Below are positions 54,230-64,000 of a stretch of DNA of 64,000 nt, one piece after another (position 1 is the stretch's first letter; each line of letters opens with the position of its first letter). Both the position numbers and the translations under genes were made by a program. A model generated the notes under the pieces. It made no database searches and was not told where the DNA came from. It worked only from the letters and a program-made list of their open reading frames with translations. This DNA comes from Cupriavidus nantongensis. GTDB taxonomy: Bacteria; Pseudomonadota; Gammaproteobacteria; Burkholderiales; Burkholderiaceae. The stretch is from the NCBI RefSeq assembly GCF_001598055.1, contig NZ_CP014844.1, forward strand, positions 3,685,642 through 3,749,641, written 5' to 3'.

Positions 54230-55147
54230 TCAGCGCGCGGTCTGCTGCCCGCGCCGGTCCACCTCGAACACCATGTTGTCGCGGAAGCGCTGCCGCAGCC
54301 ATTGCACGGCCCGGCCCTGCGGCCGCGCCGACTTCGCCCAGATCAGGTCCACGCCGACCAGCCAGTCGGTGTACGGATAGGCCGCCAGGTCCAGCTCCAC
54401 CAGCTCGCCCCGCGCCAGCGCCTCGCGCACCAGCTGCCGCGGCAGCGTGGCCCAGCCCAGCCCGCTCCTCACCATCTCCACCAGCGCCAGGTAGCTTTCG
54501 GCACGCCACACCCGCGCCGCGCGCAGGTATTCGCTGGTGGGCAGCTTGTCGGCATGCGCGCTGAAGGCGAGGCGCCGATAGGCGTGCAGGTCGGCGAACG
54601 ACACCTGCCCGCGCCCGGCCAGCGGGTGGCCGGGATGCACCACGTGCACCATGACAAGCTTGCCCAGCTGCACGAATGCCAGCTCGGGCGCGTAGTGCGG
54701 CTGCGCGAAGGCGATGCCAAGCTCGGCCTCGCCCTGCAGCACCAGTTCGCTGACATCGCCGTAGACCGGGTTGCGCAGGGTCAGGTCGACATACGGGAAC
54801 TCGCGCTCGAACTCCGCCAGCACCGGCGTCACCGCGTGGTACGGAATCTCGATCGCCAGCGTCAGCCCGGGCGGGTTGGCATCGGCCAGGCTGGCGGCAT
54901 GGGACTGCAGCGACAGGCAGCGCTCCAGCACCGCCTCGGCCTCGGTCAACAGCTTGCGGCCGGCCGCGGTCAGCGCCGGATTGCGGCTGCTGCGGTCGAA
55001 CAGGGGCACGCCCAGGTCGATCTCGAGGTTGGCCACAGCCGCGCTGATGGTGGACTGGGTCTTGCCCAACCGCCGCGCCGCGGCCGAGAACGAGCCAGTC
55101 TCCACCACCAGCGCGAACACCTGCAATTGGTCCAGCGAAAAGCGCAT
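54230..55147 (-). CDS. LysR-family regulator (purine-linked)
   Basis: The 305-residue protein has a winged HTH (VETGSFSAAARRLGKTQSTI) and LysR effector domain. It is divergent from a broken permease and guanine-deaminase-like gene, so it probably regulates purine use. ATG 55147 is used; the longer frame enters the regulatory region. Confidence 0.92.
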   Translation of the reverse strand: MRFSLDQLQVFALVVETGSFSAAARRLGKTQSTISAAVANLEIDLGVPLFDRSSRNPALTAAGRKLLTEAEAVLERCLSLQSHAASLADANPPGLTLAIEIPYHAVTPVLAEFEREFPYVDLTLRNPVYGDVSELVLQGEAELGIAFAQPHYAPELAFVQLGKLVMVHVVHPGHPLAGRGQVSFADLHAYRRLAFSAHADKLPTSEYLRAARVWRAESYLALVEMVRSGLGWATLPRQLVREALARGELVELDLAAYPYTDWLVGVDLIWAKSARPQGRAVQWLRQRFRDNMVFEVDRRGQQTAR

Positions 55148-55318
55148 TTCCCCTCCCCGCCACCCATCGACCAGATCGATAGGTATTGATTTGTTATCCC
55201 GATGAAATTGCGGAGATGATGCCGCAAGCGCCCAGCCCGCACAAACCCGCGAGCCGCGGTCCGCCCGACGCGCCCGGCAGAGGCGCCAGCGGCGTCCATC
55301 GAAACAGGAGACAAGTGC

Positions 55319-55540
55319 ATGAAGACCCCGACGCCGGTGCATCCGGTCGATGAAATCCTGCCGTTGCGCCAACTGGCGAGCTTCGGCCTGCAGCATGTGC
55401 TGGTGATGGCGCGGTGGCGGTGCCGCTGATCCTGGGCAGCGCGCTCGGGCTGTCGGCGGCGCAGGTGGTGATGCTGATCAACGCACGCCACCACGCCAGC
55501 GCCGCGGCGGCAAGACCGGGCCGAAGAGTCAACCCTGTCC
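55319..55540 (+). pseudogene. Remnant of a xanthine/uracil permease gene
   Basis: From ATG 55319 (AGGAG upstream) the frame gives MKTPTPVHPVDEILPLRQLA, then FGLQHVLVM, the typical N-terminus of NCS2 purine/uracil permeases. It then breaks: GTGATGGCGCGGTGGCG lacks about seven bases expected for the YAGAVAV segment, and the next frame reads AVPLILGSALGLSAAQVVML followed by INA, where the homology ends. The remaining 350 or so residues are missing. So there is both a frameshift and a large deletion. The guanine-deaminase-like gene follows directly, consistent with a former purine uptake operon. Confidence 0.85.
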
Positions 55541-55570
55541 TGATTTCCCCAACAACCGGAGACCCCGAGC

Positions 55571-56080
55571 ATGACCCGAATCACCGATCCGTCCGGCGCC
55601 GAATTGTCGCCACTCGACCTCGCGCTGCTGCGCCGGTCGATTGCGCTGTCCGACGAATCCAGGGCCCGCGGCCGCCATCCGTTCGCGGCGCTGGTAGCCG
55701 ACGCGGCCGGCAATATCATCGCCAGCGCCGGCAACAATTCGATGCCGCCCGAGGGCGACCCGACCCAGCATGCCGAGCTGGTCGCCGCCGCGCAGGCCGC
55801 GCGCGTGCTGCCGCCCGAACAGCTCGCCGGTTGCACGCTCTACACCAGCGCGGAACCGTGCTGCATGTGCGCGGGCGCGGTCTACTGGACCGGCATCGGC
55901 CGCGTGGTCTACGCGCTGTCGGAACACAAGCTGCTGGGCCTGACCGGCGACCATCCGGAGAACCCGACCTTCTCGCTGCCGTGCCGCGAAGTGTTTGCGC
56001 GCGGCCAGCGCAGGGTCGAGGTGGTCGGGCCGGTGCTGGAAGACGAAGCCGCGGCACCGCACGCAGGCTTCTGGCAGTAG
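55571..56080 (+). CDS. Guanine-deaminase-like nucleoside deaminase
   Basis: The 169-residue cytidine-deaminase-fold enzyme has the zinc motifs TQHAELVAAA and SAEPCCMCAGAV. It is related to GuaD, which deaminates guanine to xanthine, and to TadA; the GuaD-like C-terminal DHPENPTFSLPCREVF and purine context favour guanine. It follows the permease remnant. Confidence 0.85.
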   Translation: MTRITDPSGAELSPLDLALLRRSIALSDESRARGRHPFAALVADAAGNIIASAGNNSMPPEGDPTQHAELVAAAQAARVLPPEQLAGCTLYTSAEPCCMCAGAVYWTGIGRVVYALSEHKLLGLTGDHPENPTFSLPCREVFARGQRRVEVVGPVLEDEAAAPHAGFWQ

Positions 56081-56218
56081 CGCGGTATCCGCCGTCCGCC
56101 CCCTGGCGGACGGCATCGGGAAGGCATCCAACCCTGTCATAGCCACGTCACCGCCCCTTCCTACACTCGCCTGGCTCCGGCTCGCAGCAGCCGCCACCCC
56201 AACCAGCCAGGTGACTCC

Positions 56219-56410
56219 ATGCTTCCCCGCAGACTGCCCACCACCCTGGCCGCGATGCTGATCGCGGCATTGCTCGCCGCCTGCGGCGGCGACGGCGGCC
56301 CCACCCTGTCGCCCACCGCAACGCTGGCGCCGAGCGCCCAGCCAGTCAAGCCGGGACAGCCCGGCAAGCCGGACCAGCGGCCCGATCCGGTGATCCGCTG
56401 CGCGCCCTGA
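56219..56410 (+). CDS. Small lipoprotein
   Basis: The 63-residue product has a lipobox (LIAALLAACGG) and a Pro/Gly/Lys-rich mature part (AQPVKPGQPGKPDQRPDP). No function is assignable. It lies 38 bases before the phospholipase gene and may be cotranscribed. Confidence 0.7.
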   Translation: MLPRRLPTTLAAMLIAALLAACGGDGGPTLSPTATLAPSAQPVKPGQPGKPDQRPDPVIRCAP

Positions 56411-56448
56411 TCCCTTTCGTCAGTCCCCACGCACATTCCGACAAGACC

Positions 56449-58692
56449 ATGGTCTCTCGCCGCAATTTCCTGCAGGCCGCAGCTGGCACCGGCTTCGCCG
56501 CCGCCGCGCTGGCCGCGTTTCCGCCCAGCATCCGCAAGGCCCTGGCCATCCCGGCCAACAATGCCACCGGCACCATCAAGGATGTCGAGCACGTGGTGAT
56601 CCTGATGCAGGAGAACCGTTCCTTCGACCACTACTTCGGCACGCTGCGCGGCGTGCGCGGCTTCGGCGACCGCTTTACCATCCCGCTGCCCGGCGCGCGC
56701 CAGGTATGGCAGCAACAGCGCGCCAACGGCGCCGTGCTGACGCCGTACCACCTCGACGGCACCAGCAACAACGCGCAGCGCGCCGCCGGTACTCCGCACG
56801 CATGGCTGGACAGCCAGCAGGCCTGGGACCACGGCCGCATGGCCAACTGGCCGACGTACAAGACCAGCACCTCGATGGGCTACTTCAGGGAACAGGAGAT
56901 CCCGTTCCAGTTCGCGCTGGCCAACGCCTTCACGCTGTGCGATGCGTACCACTGCTCGATGCATACCGGCACCGATGCCAACCGCGCCTTCCACCTGACC
57001 GGCACCAATGGCCCCACCGCCGCCAACGTCGCCTTCGTCAACAACGAGTGGGACGCGATCGACGGCCTGCCGGCCTCGGCCAACACCGGCTACACCTGGA
57101 AGACCTATGCCGAGCGCCTGGAAGACGCCGGCATCAGCTGGATCTGCTACCAGAACATGCCGGACGAATGGGGCGACAACATGCTGGGCGCGTTCCAGCA
57201 GTTTCGCAAGGCCAACCTGGCGTCTGGCTATCCGGTCTCCAGCGGCGGCGCGCCGGGCGCGCCCTATGCGAACACCGGCCAGCCGCTGCCGTACCACGCC
57301 TACGATGCCGCCACCGACAACCCCGGCAACCCGCTGTACAAGGGCGTGGCCAACACCCTGCCCGGCACCCGCCCCGACGAGTATCTCGATGCCTTCCGCC
57401 GCGACATCCGCGAAGGCCGGCTGCCGCAGGTGTCGTGGATCAACGCGCCGTCGATCTACTGCGAGCATCCCGGGCCCTCCAGCCCGGTGCAGGGCGCCTG
57501 GTTCCTGCAGGAGGTGCTGGACGCGCTGACCGCGGTGCCCGAGGTCTGGAGCAAGACCGTGCTGCTGGTCAACTTCGACGAGAACGACGGCTATTTCGAC
57601 CACGTGCCCTCGCCCTCGGCGCCGTCGCTGAATCCGGACAAGACCTTCGCCGGCAAGTCGACGCTGAGCGATGCCGAGATGCTGGCCGAGTACTTCAACC
57701 AGCCGGCGCCGCCGGGCAGCCGCACCCAGCCCGCGGCGGACGGCCGCGTCTACGGCCCGGGGCCGCGCGTGCCGCTGTACGTGATCTCGCCGTGGAGCCG
57801 CGGCGGCTGGGTCAACTCGCAGGTATTCGACCACACTTCGGTGCTGCGCTTCCTGGAAGCGCGCTTCGGCGTGGCCGAGCCCCATATCAGCCCGTTCCGC
57901 CGCGCCGTATGCGGCGACCTGACCAGCGCCTTCAACTTCAGGACGCCCAACAACGAGGCGCTGCCCACGCTAGGTGGCCGCACCACGCGCAGCGACGCCG
58001 ACCAGCTGCGCCGCGCGCAGCAGGCCCTGCCCGCGGTGCCGCTGCCCGCCGACATGCAACTGCCGCAGCAGGCCGCCGGCACGCGCCCGTCGCGCGCGCT
58101 GCCATATGAGCTGCACACCAGCGCGCGCTGCAGCGCCGTGGGCCAGGTCGAACTGGTGTTCGCCAACACCGGCACGCAGGCCGCGGTGTTCCACGTCTAC
58201 GACCGCCTCCACCTGGAACGCATCCCGCGCCGCTATATGGTCGAGGCCGGCAAGTCGCTCAGCGATACCTGGAACGCGTTCCAGGACAATGGCGGGCAAT
58301 ACGATTTGTGGGTGCTCGGACCCAACGGCTTCCATCGCCATTTCCGCGGCGACACCCGCCGCATCGGCGAAACCGGCATCGCCCCCGAGATCCGTGTCTG
58401 CTACGACATTGCCAACGGCGATGTCTATGTCGACCTGATCAACGTCGGCGGCCGCGCCTGCCATTTCCACATCGAGCCGCTGGCCTACCGCGGCGATGGC
58501 CCATGGAAAGCCACCGTCGGTGCCAACGGCAGCAAGTCGCAGCACTGGCAGCTGGAGCAGAGCGGCCAATGGTATGACTTCGCGGTGACGTGCGACGCCG
58601 ATCCGGCTTTCTACCGCCGCTTCGCCGGCCGGGTCGAGACCGGCCGGCATACGGTCAGCGATCCGGCCATGGGGACCGCGGCGCAGGGTTGA
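56449..58692 (+). CDS. Phosphocholine-specific phospholipase C, TAT-exported
   Basis: The 747-residue protein has a twin-arginine signal (SRRNFLQAAAGTGF), the phosphoesterase domain with the conserved MQENRSFDHYFGTLRGVRGF, NFDENDGYFDHVPSPS and GPGPRVPLYVISPWSRGG, and two C-terminal DUF756 repeats. It matches the nonhemolytic PlcN type of Pseudomonas and Burkholderia, which hydrolyses phosphatidylcholine. It serves phosphate or choline gain and possibly virulence. A hairpin follows. Confidence 0.95.
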   Translation: MVSRRNFLQAAAGTGFAAAALAAFPPSIRKALAIPANNATGTIKDVEHVVILMQENRSFDHYFGTLRGVRGFGDRFTIPLPGARQVWQQQRANGAVLTPYHLDGTSNNAQRAAGTPHAWLDSQQAWDHGRMANWPTYKTSTSMGYFREQEIPFQFALANAFTLCDAYHCSMHTGTDANRAFHLTGTNGPTAANVAFVNNEWDAIDGLPASANTGYTWKTYAERLEDAGISWICYQNMPDEWGDNMLGAFQQFRKANLASGYPVSSGGAPGAPYANTGQPLPYHAYDAATDNPGNPLYKGVANTLPGTRPDEYLDAFRRDIREGRLPQVSWINAPSIYCEHPGPSSPVQGAWFLQEVLDALTAVPEVWSKTVLLVNFDENDGYFDHVPSPSAPSLNPDKTFAGKSTLSDAEMLAEYFNQPAPPGSRTQPAADGRVYGPGPRVPLYVISPWSRGGWVNSQVFDHTSVLRFLEARFGVAEPHISPFRRAVCGDLTSAFNFRTPNNEALPTLGGRTTRSDADQLRRAQQALPAVPLPADMQLPQQAAGTRPSRALPYELHTSARCSAVGQVELVFANTGTQAAVFHVYDRLHLERIPRRYMVEAGKSLSDTWNAFQDNGGQYDLWVLGPNGFHRHFRGDTRRIGETGIAPEIRVCYDIANGDVYVDLINVGGRACHFHIEPLAYRGDGPWKATVGANGSKSQHWQLEQSGQWYDFAVTCDADPAFYRRFAGRVETGRHTVSDPAMGTAAQG

Positions 58693-58722
58693 GCAGGTCG
58701 CCAGCGGGTATTCGCGGCAAGA

Positions 58723-58758
58723 AAAAAGGGGTTACGGCATTTACCGTAACCCCTTTTT
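58723..58758. terminator. Bidirectional terminator between plcN and tRNA
   Basis: AAAAAGGGGTTACGG pairs with CCGTAACCCCTTTTT around CATTTA. T-runs are present on both strands, ending both plc and the tRNA/rpoD transcript. Confidence 0.93.
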
Positions 58759-58766
58759 CACTGCAT

Positions 58767-58845
<79 letters not shown>

Positions 58846-58855
58846 TTGGAAGCGT

Positions 58856-61420
<2,565 letters not shown>

Positions 61421-61635
61421 TGGCACGCTCACTTTCACCAGAACTGGAGAGAAAGATTTCGCAATCCAAACCGGCTATTGTAGCACGCCACGCATAGCCG
61501 GCTCCCTGTCAGGTGAGGTTTTCACCTGAAAAATCAAGGCTTAAGCTCGGCGCGGCCGGGCCCGGTCCCTGATCCACTGCTTGTCCAACGCTTGTTGCCG
61601 CCTCCCGGTTGAAGGCCAGGGCGCCCGCCGGCGCC

Positions 61636-63447
61636 TCAGCCCAGTTGGCGCCGCCGGTGGATTTCGCCCACCAGCCAGCGCATGCGCTGCTTGGCCGCCT
61701 CGTCCGCCGTGCCGGCGACCACTTCCGCCTGCAGGCTGTCGAGCTCGCGCCGCAGCGGCTCGGCCAGCAGCTTGGTGATGGCCGCATCGAATTCCTGTGT
61801 TGCAGGTGCTTCTTCAATCTCCTCGCGCAATACCGCCGTGCGCGCCGCGGCATAGACCTCGGCATACGGGCTCTGGGCCAGGTGCTCGCTGAAGGCCGCG
61901 AAATTCACTTCGCCCTGGACCCCGTCGCACGCGCTGACCAGGTGCGCCAGCACTTCGCTGTCGCCGCCCTCGCCTTCCAGCAGCAACGCCCGCGCATCCT
62001 CGTCCAGCCGTGCCGACAGCGCCGGGTAGCACATCAGCAACTGGATCACCCGCTGCTCCAGCCCGGTCGGAGCCTGGCGGCGCGCGCGCGGGCGCGGCTG
62101 GGCGAAGCGCCCGACCCGTGCCGGGTCGCTGCGCAGGCCGCAGATTGCCTCGATCTCCGCGGGCGTCGTACCGGTGGCATCGGCAAGTTCGCGCACGATC
62201 TGTAGCCGCAGCCCACCCGCCGGCATCGCCTGCAGCAGCGGCTTGGCCTCGTATTGGGCACGGGCGCGACCCTCGGGCTGGCGCAGGTCCAGTTCCTCGG
62301 TGACCGACTGCAGCAAAAAGCGCGACAGCGGCATCGCATTGCGCACCTGCGCGGCGAAGGCCTCGGTGCCCTCTTCGCGCACATAGCTGTCGGGGTCGTG
62401 CTCGGCCGGCAGGAACAGGAAGCGGATGGTCTTGTTGTCGGCCACGTGTGGCAGGCACGCCTCGAGCGCCCGCCTGGCGGCGCGCCGGCCCGCCGAATCG
62501 CCGTCGAACGAGAACACCACCGCGTCGGTCTGGCGCAGCAGCTTCTGCACGTGCACGGGCGTGCACGCCGTGCCCAGGGTGGCGACGGCGTTGGCAAAAC
62601 CGAGCTGGGCCAGTGCCACGACGTCCATATACCCTTCGACCACCAGCACATAGCCGGTTTCCCGGATCGCATGGCGGGCCTCGAACAAGCCATACAGCTC
62701 GGTGCCCTTGCTGAACAGCGGGGTCTCGGGCGAGTTCAGGTACTTGGGCTCACCCTGCCCCATCACGCGGCCGCCGAAGCCGATCACCGCGCCCTTGGTG
62801 TTGCGGATCGGGAACATGATGCGGTCGCGGAAGCGGTCGTAGCGCCGCGGCTTGCCGTCCGCGTCGCGCTTGTCGCTTTCGATCAGCAGGCCGGCCTCGA
62901 CCAGCGGCGCCGCCACGTTGTCGTCGCGATAGCTGCCGAACACCGCCTCCAGGCCCTGCCAGTCATCGGGCGCATAGCCAAGGCCGAACTGGCCGGCAAT
63001 CTCGCCGGTCAGCCCGCGCCCCTTCAGGTACTGGATGGCCTGCGGGGCGCCGCGCAGCTGGCGGCGGTAGAAGTCGGTGGCGCGGGTCATGGCGTCGGAC
63101 AGCGCCACCGAGCGCGCCTGCTGTTCGGCACGCTGGCCGGGTGGCAGGCGGTCGCGCTCCTCGGGCACGGTCATGCCGACCGACTGGGCAAGCTCGCGCA
63201 CCGCCTCCGGGTACGACTGGCCGGAAAACTCCATCAGGAAGCCGATGGCCGAGCCATGCGCGCCGCAGCCGAAGCAGTGGTAGAACTGCTTGGTCGGCGA
63301 CACCGTGAACGACGGCGATTTCTCGTTATGGAACGGGCACAGCCCCATGAAATTGGCGCCGCCCTTCTTCAGCTGCACATACTTGCCCACCACATCGACA
63401 ATGTCGACACGGTTGAGCAGGTCCTGAATAAAGGATTGCGGAATCAC
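61636..63447 (-). CDS. dnaG: DNA primase
   Basis: DnaG makes RNA primers at the fork. The 603-residue protein has the zinc ribbon CPFHNEKSPSF ... FYHCFGCG, the TOPRIM motifs VVEGYMDVVAL and FDGDSAGRRAARRA, and a C-terminal DnaB-binding part. GTG 63447 is the start; the frame upstream has no protein-like composition. It precedes rpoD. Confidence 0.97.
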   Translation of the reverse strand: MIPQSFIQDLLNRVDIVDVVGKYVQLKKGGANFMGLCPFHNEKSPSFTVSPTKQFYHCFGCGAHGSAIGFLMEFSGQSYPEAVRELAQSVGMTVPEERDRLPPGQRAEQQARSVALSDAMTRATDFYRRQLRGAPQAIQYLKGRGLTGEIAGQFGLGYAPDDWQGLEAVFGSYRDDNVAAPLVEAGLLIESDKRDADGKPRRYDRFRDRIMFPIRNTKGAVIGFGGRVMGQGEPKYLNSPETPLFSKGTELYGLFEARHAIRETGYVLVVEGYMDVVALAQLGFANAVATLGTACTPVHVQKLLRQTDAVVFSFDGDSAGRRAARRALEACLPHVADNKTIRFLFLPAEHDPDSYVREEGTEAFAAQVRNAMPLSRFLLQSVTEELDLRQPEGRARAQYEAKPLLQAMPAGGLRLQIVRELADATGTTPAEIEAICGLRSDPARVGRFAQPRPRARRQAPTGLEQRVIQLLMCYPALSARLDEDARALLLEGEGGDSEVLAHLVSACDGVQGEVNFAAFSEHLAQSPYAEVYAAARTAVLREEIEEAPATQEFDAAITKLLAEPLRRELDSLQAEVVAGTADEAAKQRMRWLVGEIHRRRQLG

Positions 63448-63647
63448 CCGACTGACCGTCCTGAGGCTTGGCCGTCCCACGGCGGGCGGCCCTTTTTGGA
63501 ATGCGTGACCGGTGCGGCGCCCGGCTGCTATCGGAATATTGTAGTGCAGCACAGAACGGCTGCCCGGATTGCTTCACATCTGCGCGCAACACCTGTGATT
63601 TAACAGCTTCTTGCGCGCATCACGCTTACAACCCATTAAATCAGTAT
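63448..63647. other. Spacer between yqeY and dnaG
   Basis: No gene. An AT-rich run at 63590-63655 may hold a promoter or leader for dnaG. Confidence 0.5.
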
Positions 63648-64000
63648 TTACTTTGGTGCAAGCGCGGCCTTGACCAGCGCGGATACGGCGGTCATGTCGG
63701 CACGGCCGGCCAGCTTGCCCTTGAGCACGCCCATGACCTTGCCCATATCCTGCGGGCCGGCGGCGCCGGTGGCGGCCACGGCCTGCTGCACCTCGGCGGC
63801 CACTTCCTCATCCGACAGCGCGGCGGGCATATAGACCTTCAGCACCTCGACCTCGGCCAGTTCCTTGTCGGCAAGGTCATTGCGGCCGGCCTGCTGGAAC
63901 TGCGCGATCGAGTCCTTGCGCTGCTTGATCAGCTTTTCGACCACGGCCAGCACGGCGCTGTCGTCCAGTTCGACGCGTTCGTCGACTTCGCGCTGCTTGA
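63648..64000 (-). CDS. GatB/YqeY-domain protein, 5' end cut by the window edge
   Basis: The minus-strand frame is open to the right edge. The visible 117 residues (KQREVDERVELDDSAVLAVV, MPAALSDEEVAAEV, GPQDMGKVMGVLKGKLAGRA) match YqeY, a small protein related to the tail of GatB. In Burkholderiaceae it lies between rpsU and dnaG, as here. Confidence 0.93.
   Translation of the reverse strand, partial: KQREVDERVELDDSAVLAVVEKLIKQRKDSIAQFQQAGRNDLADKELAEVEVLKVYMPAALSDEEVAAEVQQAVAATGAAGPQDMGKVMGVLKGKLAGRADMTAVSALVKAALAPK

Overview
The window reads as a piece of a betaproteobacterial (Burkholderiaceae, most probably Cupriavidus or a close Ralstonia relative) chromosome. It is very GC-rich, with a visibly less GC-rich left end. 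The housekeeping gene order (yqeY-dnaG-rpoD-tRNA, pmbA divergent from darP, thyA-folA, rsgA beside orn) and the protein sequences fit that family. The genus is inferred from recognition, not from a search.

Layout. (1) Positions 1-9.2 kb are an accessory, mobile-element-like block. At least sixteen small genes lie on the plus strand, many joined by ATGA-type start/stop overlaps. They include a ParB-like protein, a phage Gp37/Gp68 (DUF5131) protein and a PrtN/excisionase-like DNA-binding protein at the end. Integrase and att sites were not seen. (2) Positions 9.3-28.9 kb hold what I think is the most interesting system here: a dedicated type I secretion system for small double-glycine-leader peptides. 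Six peptide genes (9698, 22284 minus, 27566, 27891, 28245, 28622) share an N-terminal leader of about 26 residues ending in GG. Between them lie a peptidase-C39 ABC transporter fused to two cyclic-nucleotide-binding domains, a parvulin-type isomerase, an HlyD adaptor, a NodT/TolC outer membrane factor, a twin-FHA membrane protein, a PP2C phosphatase, a Ser/Thr kinase with a C-terminal extracytoplasmic part, a sigma54 activator, a SUMF1-like protein and two DUF4399 periplasmic proteins. Sigma54-type -24/-12 sequences precede three of the peptide genes.

(3) Positions 29-49.5 kb are mostly housekeeping: a DEAD-box helicase with a long leader and an RGG tail, an EgtB/SenA-like enzyme with EgtD (hercynine pathway), a TerC exporter under a yybP-ykoY (Mn2+) riboswitch, thyA-folA, pmbA, darP, mog, an AEC transporter, orn, an M48 protease, rsgA, a CobD/CbiB-like protein, pirin with a LysR regulator, gluQ, and a second DEAD-box helicase. 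(4) Positions 49.8-58.7 kb are metabolic and accessory genes: a Bug/TctC receptor, a CoA-transferase with a divergent IclR regulator and a clear operator, a LysR regulator, a broken purine permease, a guanine-deaminase-like enzyme and a TAT-exported phospholipase C. (5) Positions 58.7-64 kb are the macromolecular synthesis operon: yqeY (cut by the edge), dnaG, rpoD, then a tRNA with CAU anticodon.

How the secretion locus could work (inference): phosphorylation through kinase, phosphatase and FHA protein, together with the cyclic-nucleotide domains, would gate the transporter. The sigma54 activator, encoded as the last gene of the transporter operon, would switch on the peptide genes. The C39 domain would cut leaders after GG during export through ABC-HlyD-NodT. 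The exported cores are Asn/Gln/Val-rich and look more like aggregating or surface-forming peptides than cationic bacteriocins.
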